A stretch of DNA of 64,000 bases, taken from positions 62,001 through 126,000 of the forward strand of contig PYSS01000045.1 in the NCBI GenBank assembly GCA_003049465.1, in the 5' to 3' direction. A program made the position numbers and the translations under genes. Each line of letters begins with the position of its first letter. Position 1 is the first letter of the stretch. The notes beneath the pieces were generated by a model. That model was not told where the DNA came from, ran no database searches, and saw only the letters and a list, made by a program, of their open reading frames with translations. The DNA is from Magnaporthiopsis rhizophila. Lineage: Eukaryota > Ascomycota > Sordariomycetes > Magnaporthales > Magnaporthaceae. Shown here piece by piece: positions 41,377-55,771 of this stretch.

Positions 41377-44300
41377 AAAACCACAGAATGTTATTCCCAG
41401 AAGACCTGTCCCACCGCCGAGACATTCTTTGGCAGCAGCCCCGACTGAGGCGGTAAACGCGCCGGCTATAGGCTTGGGACTGGACTCTGGAAGCGAGACA
41501 TGGCCCAGAGGCGGGAGATTGGAAGGGCCAGAGACTCTGGTGACGGCAGGGACCGACAGAGAAGCCGAACCTGAGCCCTCAAAATCACCGGGTGGCTCCG
41601 GAGCTGGGACGGCACCGGCAAAGGCCATCGATGAGGCCTCTTCGCCCAGCTCAACTTATGGAGAGTCGGGCTTTACATCCGCGAACCCGTCCCGCCCGTC
41701 CCCGCCACCGCCATGGCCGGCATCACCACACGTCCAAAGAGACTATGCCTTCTCGCAGCTCCACGGGGACGGCCAGCTTCCGCACGCCCACCCCGTCTCC
41801 CCCATCAGCGACTCGGAGAACTTTTCGTCGAGGAACGCCAGCAGGGCGAACTCGTTGGCGTATAGGGTCTCGCAGAGGACGATGCCGCGCTCGACCGATT
41901 CAAGCGTCAGCCGAAGGGACGCGCCATTGCCGCCGCTTCCCCAAGAGTCGTCCCCTTTCCCGGACTCGCCAGGCGAGGCTGTCCCCTCGGCCGGCGTCGT
42001 TGGATCCCCGGCTCCGCCGCATGGTTATATTGCCGGAGCGGTGCAGCCGAGTGCGCAGGCGGTGGCCACGTCATCAAGTCCGCGGCGGCAGTCGTCTATG
42101 GAAATCTCGTCCGATGAGCGAAGAGCCTCGCTCAAGAAAGACTGGCCTTTGGGGCAGCATGCAGCCGTCGCCTTGTCGCCTCCCCAGAGCGCAATACAGA
42201 GCCAGAACCAGACCCTGGAGCTCCCATTTCAGCGTGAAGACGAGTCGCCGGTTCATGAGACCCCCATGTCCCAGCGGCCGCCTTCGCCCGAGTTCTTCAC
42301 CCCGCAGGCCTCCATGCCGCAAGCGCGCTTCTCGGCACATCAGCAGCCGACGCCGCGACGGACCTCTCAGCAGGTGTTCTCGCCCTACGTCCCATCTCCC
42401 CGGCAGCAGCATCCAAGATTCTCCCAGCAGCGCTCGTCCCAGCATGCTATCTTTGTCCCTGATAGGGCCTCAGTTCAGGGGCCGCCGTCGCCACCGCACA
42501 GGCAGATATCACCCCAGATGCCACTGCATCCCCTGCAGCAGCACCCGCCGCTGCCAGCGCACCACCAAACATCGGCCACAGGTGGGAGCGGCGAGACGCC
42601 CTTTATGCAGCAGTACGAAGACAGCAGCGTCTTTGCGCGGACCACGGACACTTCGGTCCTCAAGGAGGAGGAGGCGTACCTGGGCCGCGGCGTTGCAGTC
42701 GGGGCCACGAGGGCGGTGGGGGAGACAGGGGAACGGCGGCTGTCGGGGCAGAGCCGATCCGGGGCGGCGTCGGCGCACAGCCTCTGGGGCGGCTTCCGGG
42801 CCAGCTGGCTGCCCGAGGTGCTCTGGTGCCTCGTGGCCGTCGCGTGCCTGGGCATCATCGGGGTGCTGCTGAGCCGGTACGACGGCCACGCGCTCGCGAA
42901 CTGGCCGCTGCCCATCACGCTCAACACGCTGATCGCGTTCCTCGTCTCCATCTGCCACGCCGCCCTGCTCTTCCCCGTCCTCGAGGGCCTGGGCCAGCTC
43001 AAGTGGAACTGGTTCGCGCGCCAGGACCGGTCGCTAGCTGACTTCCAGGCCTACGAGGACGCGCGGAGGGGGCCTGTCGGGGCTGTGCGGCTGGCTTTCG
43101 TCACCAAGGGCCGGTAAGTCTTGGTTGAAACTATGATCTCTCTCTTTGTCAGAGCCTGCTCCCGTGTTTGCTGACCCTTTTTTTCTGCATTATATAGATG
43201 CCTCAGCCTCCTCGCTGCTGTTATCATGCTTACAAGCGTGGTGACGTCACCGCTAACTCAAATGATAATCGGTAAGTGATGATGCCCTGAGTTTTGCCCC
43301 GGGTTGACGCGGAGTGGCGACTAAAGACCACCCATCGAGGACAGAATATCCAACCCGTCTGGTTACAGGAACCAGCCAGGCCAGCGAGGTACAGGGTGAG
43401 AGCTATCCTTTCACGGATACTGCCGCCGCTTCTGGCTTTACCGGTAGGTAAAAGAAAACCCTGCTGTATAACGTTATGCGGACTCTTGTTCTTGTGTTGC
43501 TGACAAGGGTGTTTGTCGGAAGCGGACCTCGACATGCGGCAGAAGCAAAGCATCCAGCTCGGCATCTACAACCCCGTGGACATGGACCTGGCGCCGCTCC
43601 CGCCCAACTGTGGCTCCAAGGGGTGCCAGGCCCAGACCTTCAGCTCGCTTTCCGTCTGCTCGCGGACCGCGGACGTCACAAGCCGTCTCCGCGTGTCGGA
43701 TCCTATCAGGGCCAGCGAGCTGGACATGAACCTCAACCTGCCGGGCTCGACCCTGGTTCGGAACGCAAGCCTCCCCAACGGCGTGTATTTGGTAGGATCT
43801 GTGAGTGTTTAGCCCACCCTTCGATGATGTGTGAAGGAGAGACGCTGAGCTGATTTTTGCTACCTTGTAGGCAGGCACATACAACTTGAACATGTCGACT
43901 GCGGCTTCTGCGCGCGCTGGCAGCAGTCCGCAGCCGTGGGCCGGCTCGCTCTCCTTTGCCAACCAGTCCGACTTGACGGCAACGGCGATATCCAACTTCT
44001 TCATCATCTACACCAACTGCACACGACGGCCGTCCCCTAAGGTACCCCCCGATAGCGATAGTGATGGCAACTACGACGACGACGACCGCGGCCAGGAACC
44101 AGAGGCGCCCGTATCGTTTCGGGCCGTCGAGGTCTTCCTCCACTTCTGCGTAGGCACGTACGAGGTGACGATGGACAAGAATAGCGGTGGCAGCGGCCCA
44201 CAAGTGCCCCGGACGGTGCGGACGTCGATATCGACCGCCGTGCTCCCACCACGGGACCAGCCGAAGCCGCTCATGAGGCTCGCGGCGCAGGTGCAAGCAG

Positions 44301-45061
44301 ATGGCGCCGCAGCGGGCCGCAACTACAGCGTCGACCCGGAGTCGGTGCGCCCGCTCTCGGGCTACATGGCTTCGACCTTCTCTGGCGTCTACTCGGCCGC
44401 CATGGGCTCGGCCGCCGTCGGCTACACGGGCACGGGCGACGCACTCGGGTCCGCTATGTTTGGTGGTGGCGCGAGAAGACGCGTCGGCGTCGAGGACGAG
44501 GCGGTCCGGAACATGACGGCCAATGTTGCCACGAGCCTGACCAACACGTATGTAAACGATGAAAGCATGACTGACATCTTCTATCCCCATCCCCATCCCC
44601 TGAACCCCTGAAGGCAGTCAGACCCGACTAACCCCCAATGTGTAATGTGTGTGTGTCGCAACAGTATCCGCTCGCTCGCCGCGACGACGACGACGGACAC
44701 AGGCCAAGTCGAGACGGTGGTATCGGTGCGGTGGGGGTGGCTGGCCGTGCTGGCGGCGCAGGTGCTGCTGGCGGCGGCGTTCCTCGGGGGAGTCGCCCTG
44801 CAGACGTCGAGGGCGGCCGTCCCCGTCGTCAAGGCCTCGGGCGGGCTCGCGACGCTGCTGGCCGTGTCGGCCGACGACCGGCGCGTGCTCGAGCGCGAGG
44901 GCATCGGCCACCTCGACGAGGGCCGCGTCATGGCCGCCCGGCTCGAGGCGGACGGCATCAGGGGCCGCTTCTCGGGCGACGCCGCCGCCGCCGACCGCGG
45001 CTGGGCTATGGACTTGGGCGTCAGGGTTCAGGAGGTCCGGGCTGGGACTCGAGGGGTGTGA
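41219..45061 (+). CDS. DUF3176 family membrane protein with poly-Gln tract (1136 aa)
   Basis: There are six exons: 41219-43113, 43198-43271, 43369-43443, 43508-43800, 43871-44547 and 44665-45061, all in one frame after joining. The first 520 residues are disordered and Pro/Ser/Gln-rich, including a pure CAG tract coding Gln16. The membrane part then follows the DUF3176 pattern: WLPEVLWCLVAVACLGIIGV, ITLNTLIAFLVSICHAALLF, then GQLKWNWF and RSLADFQAYEDARRGPVGAV, and after the first intron CLSLLAAVIMLTSVVTSPLTQ. A long non-membrane region with Asn-glycosylation-type sites and several Cys (NCGSKGC, SVCSRT) should face outside. A last helix, WGWLAVLAAQVLLAAAFLGG, precedes a short cytoplasmic tail. 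The family is common in filamentous ascomycetes and has no assigned function. The acceptor of exon 4 (ACAAG) is the least certain junction. Confidence 0.85.
41327..41374 (+). repeat. Uninterrupted (CAG)16 trinucleotide repeat
   Basis: Sixteen identical CAG codons encode Gln16 near residue 37 of the DUF3176 protein. No CAA interruption is present, so the tract should be length-unstable between strains. Confidence 0.9.
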
Positions 45062-45689
45062 TTGGTGTAGCATTTTTTTTCTTATCTGATTTTGCACATC
45101 TGTTTATTTTATTTGTTTTTGTTTTTGTTGGGCTCCTAGCGAGTACCCAAGCCAGCACAGCATCTCCTGATATTTCCGGGGCAAAAGGAGAGACAGATAC
45201 AGACAGAGTGGGCAACGGGCGGGCGTTTGGAGTTCCTCCCACAGCGATCGGGTCGCGAGCAAGGGAAAGGACATGGTTCCAAAAAGTCACTCTACGGATA
45301 TGCATCATATAGGAGCAAGGCGTTTTCTGCGGGTACCTCTTTGGCAGATCGTTTTGTAGCCTCTATCCCGGACGGGAGGAGGAGGATGCCAAGACGAAAA
45401 AAAGCCGGTAAACAGAACACAACAGGTTTTTTTTTTTCGTTTGTTTGTGGAAATTGTCATGGCTTGCTCATCGAACTCCCTCCCCTGCAGGAAGCATAGG
45501 GATGTGATGTGATGGATGACAGCTGACGGACAACGCAAAAGAAAGAAAAAAAAAAAAGGGATCCATCCCTTGCAGTGGCTGGCTGTTCTGTTGTCTTTTT
45601 TTTTGAGACATTTTATTTCCTCTTTTGTGACATGCAGCTACCCGTCGACCATGCCCAGGACGGGCAAGTCGACGAGAGCAAGATTACGT

Positions 45690-45765
45690 CGAGCCAGCCA
45701 GCTAGCCAGCAAGGTAGCCAGCCAGCCCAGCAAGCCCAGCCCAGTCCAGCCCCGTTGTCCACGGT
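45690..45765. repeat. AGCC/CCAG-rich imperfect tandem repeat
   Basis: Imperfect 4-base AGCC units alternate with GCAAG and CCAG units over about 75 bp. There is no coding context. Confidence 0.6.
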
Positions 45766-48700
45766 GGAAAAAAAAACACCAGCCAGCAGACACATCCTAC
45801 TACCCTGTCCATCGTGCACACGCACACCCCCCTTTTTTTTCTGCGTGGATGGATGGGTATGGGTGTGTATGCGTGCGACGATCTCTTTCTCCTTGTCCAT
45901 GGCAGCGACCACGCGCACCTCGCGTAGACCAACCGTTTTCCCGCCTGTAACCATGCTTTTTTGACAGCTGTCCTGCAAGGCTGCTGGCCATCCACCAGAG
46001 TGCCACCCACCTAAGCATGACTGTGTGGCCGAGGACACGAGCCGTCCATGATCTCCGATGCATGATGACCCGACGCAATCAAAACAACAAAAGAGGCAAG
46101 AAAAAAAGAGGAAAAAAGAAACACAGAGAAATACCTCACGCTAGGTAGCCTCGACCTGCCACTCCTGCCACCCTCAAGTCAAAAGACGAGGCGGGGGAGA
46201 TTAGAGATTGGGCAGCTTTCGTCACCTGCAGCCGTTGACCAAAACGGTAGAGTGCAGAGTGCATACATATGGTGGAGGCAAGAGACAACGAGGCAAAAAA
46301 ACAACAACAACAAAGATAGCATGTTTGGGAGGGGGGTAAAGAAAAAAAAAAAAAACACAAGCGACCAAACAGAAGAGTCAATAACAAGAGAATGTCAGGA
46401 CTTTTGCAACCGTCGGGCAGGGCCGCATAGCCTGACCTGGCGCCGGCCGGGCTGTCACATCCACTCTCTCTGCCCACTTCACCCGTCAGTGATGACGGTT
46501 GTGGTAGAGGAGGTGGGGGTGGATGTGGTGGTGTGTGGTGGTGGTGTAGTGGCGTAGTGGCGGCTATGCAGGCAGACCAATACCTAGCTTGGTAGATAGA
46601 TAGGTAGGTACCAATACCTGATGCGAAAGAGGAGCGAGGCCGGCAGTGGTGGGTGGTGGTGCGCGATCCGAAATAACAAAAGCCAGGAACAAACCGTCCG
46701 TGGCCGCGAGGTTTCGTGTGAGTGGACGAGCCAGGGGCGAAAAAGCAAGTCTCTCTCTGTGTTCCCTGGGGGTCATCTCAGCCCCTTCGCCCGCCTTTCC
46801 TCCGTCTCCCGCCCTCCTCCCCATGTTTATCGAGGCAGGTCGCTGGGGGCTTCGCGCAACACCACCCACACACGCATGCCCAGACATGGAAATTATGTAC
46901 TGCAGGACCACGAAATAGGCGAGACTGGGGCTCCAGGTCTTGGAGAGCAAGCAGCAGGCCCCGTGGCGGCAGCGTCGTGATCCAGGTGGGCCCCCTCCCT
47001 CCCAGGCCATGCCGGGATAGGCACAGCCCGCGTCCGCGCCGGGTGCGCGAAAGAGTGTGGCAGGAGTGACGAGTGTTGGATCGGCCCAGCCATTTTCCCC
47101 ATTGCGATTCACCTGCCCCTTTCCAACCGGGCTAGGCCTGTGGCAGGGGTGCAGGGTGCTTGCTGCGTGGCACTCGGCAGCTTGGCCTGTGTGTGATCCG
47201 TGGGCGCCAAACAAATAAAAACCCGAACGCAATCACCTCGTCCCGGGGCGCCAATTTCGTGGGTTGGATGCGCCATAATAACATGGGGGTCCGACGGCGG
47301 CTGGGGCTTAGGGTATGTGATGGCGGCGGCGGCCGTGGCGGTGGGATGTGGCGGATGAGGATATGGTTGAGAGAGGCCGTCGCGATTCTCCAACGACCAG
47401 AGACCAGAGCGAGCGAGCACTGGCCAGTGCCGTGTGCTCCTCTCCCGTGTGATGATGCATGCGTGCTCTGCAGGGCGTGTGTGGAGGAGCCCCAGCAGAA
47501 CCAGCACAGCTACCTACCACCACCCACCAGAGGACCGCCCCTTCTTTTTTGGCGCGGGTGGCATCGGGACTAGGCTAGGGGAGCAGGGGTTGGAAAACGA
47601 GCCAGGCAGGGGTGGCCCGCCGCGCCGCGGCCTCGTTCCGGTCTTCATCTTCGTATCCCTCCGTTCATTCGTAACTGGCGCGTGGTCGAACGAGGAGGTT
47701 TTGCTGGCTTGAGAAAGGCCTTATGGCGGAGTGACGACGATGATAATAAGTGACTGATGAACAAATCTTTCGAGCCAAAGTGCCACTTTCGGGTCGATGC
47801 TACCCTGAGCGGGCCGCCAGCCTGGCCCTCCACGGTTTTTTATGTATGAACAAGAACGTCTGTGCAACGCGGAGAAGCTTACCTCCAAGCATTCAAACTC
47901 AAGCTGCGCTTGCATATGAAGGAGGCCAGAGGTGCCTAAGGGAGCATCCATCTCTTGGCTGCGTCGGTTTGTGGGTGCAGTCCGGGCTCTTGCGTGACGC
48001 GATCCCATGCTGTACTAGCGCGAGGCCCAACTAGGCAAAAATGTGTCTTCTAAATCGCGTTTTAGTCCCAAACACCTTCTCTCGTCCGCCGCTTGTGCAG
48101 AGCAGCGTGTATCATGGAATACTTACCAAGAGCGACTCATCAGAAACGGTTGGTATGGATGGGACGCCTCACAGATTTTCTTGGCGAGCAAACACTCGCT
48201 GGGACCCTCGGGCGGGTAGTTTGGGCCCCAGGACATGATAAATGGTGGGTATACGGAAGACAAGCGACAGATGAGACATGGGAGGGGAGTGAGGGCGGGG
48301 GACCGGCAAGGCAGAAACAAACACCCCCTCAGCACTTGAGATTAGCAGGGTTATGGTGGAGGATCTAGCGGCAGAGGCTGGGCGCAACGAAGGCTTTCGG
48401 AAAATTTCCCAAAGGGTGAACAAAGAGCCAGACGCGCAAGACGCCTGTTGCAATATCCATGCCCACCGTGCCCCGGGAAAAGAAATCAGGTACCCGGCAG
48501 ACCGGGTTCCCACGTCCAGCTCCGGGGCGCTCAGGTGGAACCGTCGATAGGATGCTCGAAAATCCGGGTCGCCATCTTCGCCTTGCCAACACGGGAAGCT
48601 GATGACGGATGGTGCGAAATCGCGTCTCCGTGTCCGTCATCGCTTGCCCGTCCCCAGGCATAACCTGGCGGACCAGGCCTGAGCGAATCCGAACAGATGG

Positions 48701-50583
48701 TTTTAGTCAGGTTCTTTTAACGAGGATTAGCCTGCCGGCTCGCCCAAAAGATCCACCATATCTACAGTCCCCACTTCTCGATGCGAGATGTACAGTCTGC
48801 AGTACAGTAGGTAGCATCTCTGGGTGGCCATCCATGGCCGGGCTGGGGGACCGGTGGTTCCATAGAAACCTCGGGCTAAAATGTACGCTGGGCCAGTTGT
48901 GCCGAAGAAGCGGCGGCTCGGTCTCGACGGCTGCCATCCTTCGTCCGTCTCTTCTCCGCACCCCAATTTTTTTTCTTCTCTCTTGAAGTCGTCTTTTCAT
49001 TGGCTGGACTTGCAGGTGGCGGCAGAGGAGGGCCACCGCAGCGAATGGTCTGGCGACAAAAAAAAAAAAAAAAGTGCCCCAACGTGCCGATTTGTGACTC
49101 CACAGGTGCCATGGAGAAGAATAGTCTGGGAGCTCTGGGTGGCTATGCGGCCAAGCAATTTGCTGGCCGGAGCGGCTTTTCTTTGACCACTGGACGTCGG
49201 CCTTGGCCCAGAAGGGTGAGGAGAGCGATACAGCTAGAACCGCTCACCACTGAGTCTGGGTCCGCGACCAGGGGCTCTCTTTGGCCCAGTGCATGCGTGC
49301 TGCTGGGCCAGGGAGTCCACGTCGCCGTGACCTTGCGCGTCCAGCATGTGCCTGCCCTGCCGGAGAGCCCACCTCGTTTCGCGCGCGCACGAGGAAGGCA
49401 GGCGAGGGCTGTGTGGAGCGAGACACATGCAAAGATACGCAGTTGGCAGATTCAAATCGATGCGGGCCGCCCAGCTTATCCGTCGTTTCTTTTCTGCACA
49501 ATCCAGTACTGTGCTGTAATCAGCGCACGTAAAACAGGCGAGGCAGACCAACCTGCTGGCCGAGCCAAGGCGGATGATCTTTTACACGCGCTCGCCGCTT
49601 GACGAATCGGGATGGTCCGGCAGGCGGAGAGTGGGGGGACCGGCCACTTGCGCCGAACTGGGAACGGGCTGATTTTCTTTCTTTTTGCTTTTTATCCTCG
49701 TTGCAATTCTCTCTCTTGGCCTGACTTTTAACTTTTTTTGGTGTTCTTCTTCTTCTTCTTCTTCTTTTCTCTCCGTTCCACCACTTCATAGCTCGACTGA
49801 CTGTAGCAGCGTCGTGTTCGAGCAGGTAGGAGCAGGGGCACCGGAGAGGACGAAAAAGAGTTACGGGGTAGACCCGAGGAGCGAGAGGGGAGCAGAGCAG
49901 GAGTGTACTTTCGGCGTCATTGAATGACAAGCCATGCCGCTGTGGGCCGTAGGCGGACCAGCGTGTCGTGTCGAATGGGCATGCGGCGCTTCTAGGGGAC
50001 AGCAAAGTAGGAGGGGCGGGCGAGCGGCGGGATCCATCAATTGGCCCCCCCTGGACGTGGTGGGAGAAGGAGGAAGGGAGGGGGTGGGTGCGGTGCGCTG
50101 GACGGGCCCGCGCGGACAGCAACAGTCAATCAACCGGCAGACAAGACGGGAAACATGGAGGAGCAGCCCGTTCGGTGTCTCCATTCCTCATTCCTTCCGC
50201 CAAGAGAAGGGACGGTAGACTGGCGCCGCGACTAGCAGCACGCAGAAAATGTCAAGTAGTAGGTGGAAAGGTCGGGTGGTGGGTCGAGCGTCGGGTGCAG
50301 CAACATCGCCAGGGCTGGCTGGTCGACAAGGTTTTCTGGTAACGAGTCGTTCGCGCCGTCGCTGCAACGGGGGTCATTCTGGCTCGGACGGCAAGCTAGC
50401 TGTCAGGCATGGCGCCGTGTCGGACGAAGTCCCCGCGCTGCGGGAGGCCGTGGTCTGGAAGAGACTGGCGTGAGGGGCTGTTGGGCTGGCTGTGGGCGGC
50501 TTGACCGAAGATCTGGTTCTGGTATCCAGAAGAGTGAAAAGTTTCCGGTGGGAAAAGAAGAGCGGGCAGCCTGAGGAAAAGGG

Positions 50584-50607
50584 AAAAAAAAAAAAAAAAA
50601 AAAAAAA
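50584..50607. repeat. Homopolymer A24
   Basis: This is an uninterrupted run of 24 A inside the gene-free region. Confidence 0.9.
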
Positions 50608-53600
50608 GTGGGCGACAATAGAACGTAGGTGGCAACTTCCATCCTAGCTAAGGTTCGAATCGTAACTCACTCCTAACCGCGTAGTTCGTCCCCGATCTGG
50701 AAAGTCGCGAACATGACGGGAAGTCCGTTGATTCCGCACGCCTACCGCCTACCACCTACCGAAAAAAGGTGCGGCCGCTACGGTTGCCCGGATTCGGCGG
50801 CACCTTAGGGTAGTCGCGTAGCAGCGATCGGCTTCCATCTCTATTAGGTAACGCGTGGCACCCTGCATGGCCAGGGAACCTCGATCACACACTCTCGGCA
50901 TCCCATTTCTCGTGTTTGTTTTATGCATCTTTTGTATGCCCTGAGCCTGTCGATGGATTTTGATCCTTCTTTTTATTCTTTCCTTGCCGTTGAGGAGGGG
51001 TTGGAAGCAACCACCTGCCAGGTGGGACCCTAGACGTGAAAAGGAACCAAGAAAATAGAAGAGGAAAGAACCAGATGTGGGGGCCCATGGGTGTGGCCCG
51101 CCGTGATATCGCGTGCATTGTGCGGAGGTTTGGATCGAGCGAGGAGGGGGGAGGGAAACACAGTGGGATGTGTGTAAACAAGGCTATCCCCGGGATATAT
51201 TCCGGGGCCCTGGACTGGTCCTGGCCCGCTTTGTGAGCTCGAGTCGGAGCCGGAGGGACCCGGTCCAGTCGACAACGAACGATGGCGGCTTTTCGCAGGG
51301 TCTATGTACCTACCATGAGAGGGCTAGACCATTCTTTGTTCTTCTTTTTTCTTCCTTTTTGTTCATATCTCGCCCGCGTATTCATTCCTATTGTGGTCTC
51401 CCCCGGGGGTCGTTGCGCTGTTTGGCGGCAATGCATCGAACGGCAACACGGAGATTTTTCTGTTTCTCGTTATGGAATGGCTCAATGTCTGTCAGCTTGT
51501 TCTGGTGACCCCAGTGGCCTATCGGGTTCTGCATTTCGGTGAGGCTGGCGGCAGACGGTTCAAAAAACAGAGCAATGACAGCAATGACAATAAAAAACAA
51601 ACAAGACTGGGGTGCAGCAAACACGGCCATCGGGCTATCTGACTGGGCCGGGCCTCATGCGCGTAGGGAACGGCTGACCTCGTTCTTGATTCTGGGCAGG
51701 CAATAGCAAGCAAGTAAAGCAGGTCAAGCAAGCAAGCGGGCAGGCATTTCGGAGCAGCCGCCGAGGAAGTATGGATACCTGCCTCGTTAGCGCAGCGCGT
51801 GCTCCCTCGGGCACGGATGGGGTGTTCTCTCGGCGCAGTTGCGTGCATCCCCTGGCTCGGACATGATGCTGTGCTGAGCCCGGGATGCGGTGCAGCATCA
51901 AGACCGCCCGCCTGCCTGGGACGTCGTGGATTTCTCAGCCCGCAGCCTGCCTGCTGTTCTTGTGCATGGAAATTCGTACCATACATGCCGAGGTAAGTAT
52001 TTACCTAGGTGGTACATGGTGCGCATGGACACACCTCCACGGAGACACGCACAGAGCCCTCTGCGCGCTCTCTGTCCCTTGCCGTCACCGAGAGGGTGAC
52101 GGAACGGGGGCTGAAGACGCCAGGGGTCCTCGCATGGGGGCATTGACGGCAAGCGATGTGGGCGTAAGGCGGCGTCCTTGGCGATTCCATCGTTTTTTTT
52201 TTTTTTCTTTTCTTTTTTTGTTTTTCTTTTATTTCCCGTATTATTTTTATTTTATCATTTTTCTCCAGTTCAACACTTTTTTAACCCCATGTCGACTTTT
52301 TTTTCTTCTCCCCTCCAGAAAAGTCTTGGCACCATCCTTTCTCTCTGCACGTCGGTGGACCCAGGAAACAAAGTCGCGCCAATGGCAGGGCAGCATCAGG
52401 GCGCTGGCACTTGCGCCATAACCCCATAGTGGATGCCGGGGGGTGGGGCGCGAGGTTTGTGCAACCGAAGCTCGGTGCGCGAGCTGCATCTGCTCCTCCC
52501 GGCGCGCACTCCTCCTGGGTTAGATCGGTTTTGCTGGCCTCGGCCTGGGCTCCCTGCTCCCCGCCCGGCGGCAGAGAACGATTGAATTGCAGGGGACAAC
52601 CCTGCGCGGCAATCGTGTTCGGGGCAGTTCAGCACAGATGCCCAAAGATCACAGCCCAAAATATCGCCAGAGACCAAGGAGCAGGCTGGTGGTGGGCAAA
52701 TATCCATGACAAGTGGCTGGTGATAAAGCGCAGAAGTCCATGTGCAGTGCAAGTGCAGGACCGTGTCTGCTGGTCTGGTTGGCAAGCCGTCGTGGATGGC
52801 GGGGATGAGAGAGGGTGGCATGGACGAGAGGTGGACACTGGATCGTGGTGGATGCGTTTGGCTTTGTCTGTCCAAGGCCCCATCCATCATCTCTTTGTAC
52901 ATGTACGATGTAGCATGTACGGGGTTCGCACCCTTACCTACCATTCCCTACACAGCTCCGACAAAGCTACACCGCGGAGACGACCAAAGAGCGATGAAAG
53001 GGCGGGATGTGGGATGCGGGTTTTTCTGGGCTTGTTGTTATTGGTGGCCAGATTGGATATGGCGATGGCGAGGTGTGAGTGTGTGTATGTGTGGGTGTGT
53101 TTCTGCATGGCACTATAAATCGAGCTGGAGGTTTGCTGCGAGGTCGGATAGGCGGGCGGCTGGGCGGGCGGGTCGATGGGGGTTGTTTATTCTCGAATGC
53201 CAACCTACATACCTGCCCGCACTAGTCGCCCTTCTCGAGCCAGCTGTGTTTTTATGTAGCCCATGCGCCAGTCGAGATCGGTCTCATTTTATGACGGGCC
53301 AATTGCTTGTGCAACCCGACCGCGGGTGGAGGAGGATGGGGCGTGGTGCTGGAGGGTCTCGGTGGTACCTCCCCTACCATCGGCACGGCGGGAGACATGG
53401 AGCCAATTCTCACCACGGGCATCCACCCGGTCCCCGGCCCTGCCAGCAGCCCTGGCCCTGGCCGCTTTCCTATCTGGGAACTTGGGATTTTCCATCACCA
53501 CTGGAGCGCCGTCTCAGGTTCACCGCAGTCGCCATCCCTTCCCGTCAGCCTGTCCTTGCCGGGGCCGGCTTGAATCCCACCGGCTTGCTCAACGGTCAAA

Positions 53601-53614
53601 AGCAAACTGTTGGG

Positions 53615-53641
53615 CCAGCGTCCAGCGTCCAGCGTCCAGCT
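53615..53641. repeat. Heptanucleotide tandem repeat (CCAGCGT)3
   Basis: Three perfect copies of CCAGCGT are followed by a partial fourth, in noncoding sequence. Confidence 0.8.
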
Positions 53642-55747
53642 GCCGAGCACCAGCTTCTGCTAGCTCGTTACCATTAGTCTTTGTCGAGTGGCCTGTGTGT
53701 GGGTGCGGCCTCCACCACATGCTCGACGCGAACTTCCTCAACCCGTCCCATCACACCTCGTCCGTTCTGCCCTGCCCAAACACGGCCCAAGACAGCACAG
53801 CACGCCCACGACGTGCAGCAATACACACACCCCGACCCGCTCACCAGGACACCTGACTGCCAGTCTCGCTGGCCCGCTCCTCACGACACCTCGTTCATAC
53901 ATGACCCCATTCCCGGCTTCGTCTGAGCGCAAGCGGATTCCTTCCCCGATCTGTCTTTTTGGCTCTCGGCCCTCTCCCTCTCTTCGGTGCGGCTCGTTCC
54001 TCGTCGACCTCCACAGGGCACCATTGCGAAGCCAGTACGGCAAGTTGGGAAACGGGGGCCTGCCCGTCGTGTGTACCAGGCTCTACCTAGGTATCTACCT
54101 CCTCACCTGCCTCCCCACCTATACTTAGCTACGGGTGGACTTGCCGACCTACCTCGAGTGCAGAGAGGTATATGGCTTGGCCTCTAGGGGCTCCAAGTCC
54201 GGTCCGCTACACCGTTTGCGCAATAATAAAAAAGGGCCGTGGTTACATTCGCGGTCCAGACTCTGCATACGGTCATCATTGACAGCAGGCGGTACCTCCC
54301 TACCCGCCTAGACGCTTGCTATTCGCCCCTCCCTCCCGTTTTGCCCATTCGCTAAACCTGGCTGTCTGCCTCCATACTCGCCCGTTGGCTTGCCATACAC
54401 GAGGTACCAATCTACCTACCTCCCTACCTACCACCCACACACTATACCTATCTCATCGCCCACACGCCTCCTTGCATTCCCTCGCTAACCATCACCACCC
54501 TATTTTTACCTTGACCTCCCGTCCTCTTTAACCTCACACCTTACCTCTCACCCCGTGCCTCGACTTGTTTTCTTCAGAGTGGGCTGCGCCGGCTTGTCTT
54601 GTGTGCTTCGCGCCATTTTCCCTTCCGTTGCCCACGGCATTAGATCAACATCGTATTTTTTGTGTGTGGCTACTACTGGTGTGAGCAGCAGAGAAAACCC
54701 GCGGTGGTGTTGCTTTTTTGCCTGGGGTCCATCTGGTATTTGATTGCTCGTCTCGGTCCGGGGGCTGGTCTGCTCTGAGTGGCTGCTTGCCTCGGGTTCC
54801 CGTTTGGGTAGCAGCCTGCATTTTGGAGAGCAGCGAGTGGAGGAAACTGCAGCAGCAGAAAAAAAAAAGAACACAAAGAAGAAAAAAAAAACAGCAAAAG
54901 GGAGGGTACCAGATCGACCTGGCCCGTTGCCAACCCACCCGGCCTTGACGACATCCCCATACCCGCCTCCTCGCCAACCAACCCGCCACTGGGCGTACTG
55001 GGGCGTACTGCACTTCACTGCACCCGAGTACCTACTGGTGGGCTGCAATCTCTCCTCTCCTCCAAGGTGCTTTTCCTATACAGCCGCGCGATTCGACTGG
55101 CTGTCATTGGATAACCCCCGGCTTATCCCATCAGCCCGAGCTCCTTTCCCCCAAGCCCGACCAACTGTATTCGCAGGCAGGCTTCGAGACTCGGGACAGT
55201 AACCTTCTTTACTACCACCTCCCCACCTCACCCATCACATCGACTCACCACGCGTCTTCCTTTTTTTCCGTCTTTCTTTTTTCTCGGTTTCGTTCGGTGT
55301 CTCCTCTTCTCCTCCTTTAGCGGGTGTATTGCTTATCTGCCTCGTCTTTCTGGCCTGTGCCCGCGTCGGTCTCTTGTTCGCGTTCGGCGGCGGCTGCCAC
55401 AGATACCTCATCTCTCGTCTCTATCTCCTCGCATGCGTCCTCGGCATCGGCATCCTTGTTCTATCTAGGCTGGATTCCCGCGCACATCCTTTGCCCCTTC
55501 TTCTGCATCTTTGCTTCCTGGGTCTTTTCTGCTTCTCGCCAGACAGCTGTTTTGGGGCCCCGGCCGGCAGTGGTGGCTTTTCCGACTCAGGCTGGGTCGG
55601 AACCGCTTCTATCGCCTATTCTAGTGCCCACGTGCCTGCGGGAAAGCACGCCGTGCTGCAAGAGCGTGTCTTCTTCGAGTGCCCCTCTCGATTTTCTCAC
55701 CCCTCGCTCGAGCTCTTTTTTTTTTCTTTTCTTTTTTTTCTCTGCAG

Positions 55748-55771
55748 ATGATGACGGGCAGGCAGTCCTAG
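55748..55771 (+). other. Short upstream ORF before the caspase-like gene
   Basis: ATGATGACG opens a seven-codon frame that ends in TAG 19 bp before the main start at 55791. It directly follows a T/C-rich tract ending in TCTGCAG, which looks like a 3' splice site, so the uORF may begin right after a 5'-UTR intron. It could lower translation of the main frame. Confidence 0.45.

Noticed and set aside
50650..50670. GGTTCGAATCG resembling a tRNA B-box
   Set aside because: There is no matching A-box, anticodon arm or acceptor stem upstream.
52742..53677. 311-codon plus-strand ORF in the gene-free region
   Set aside because: It is Trp/Cys/Arg/Gly-rich and lacks hydrophobic core patterns. It overlaps other equally open frames and has no splice-extended domain.
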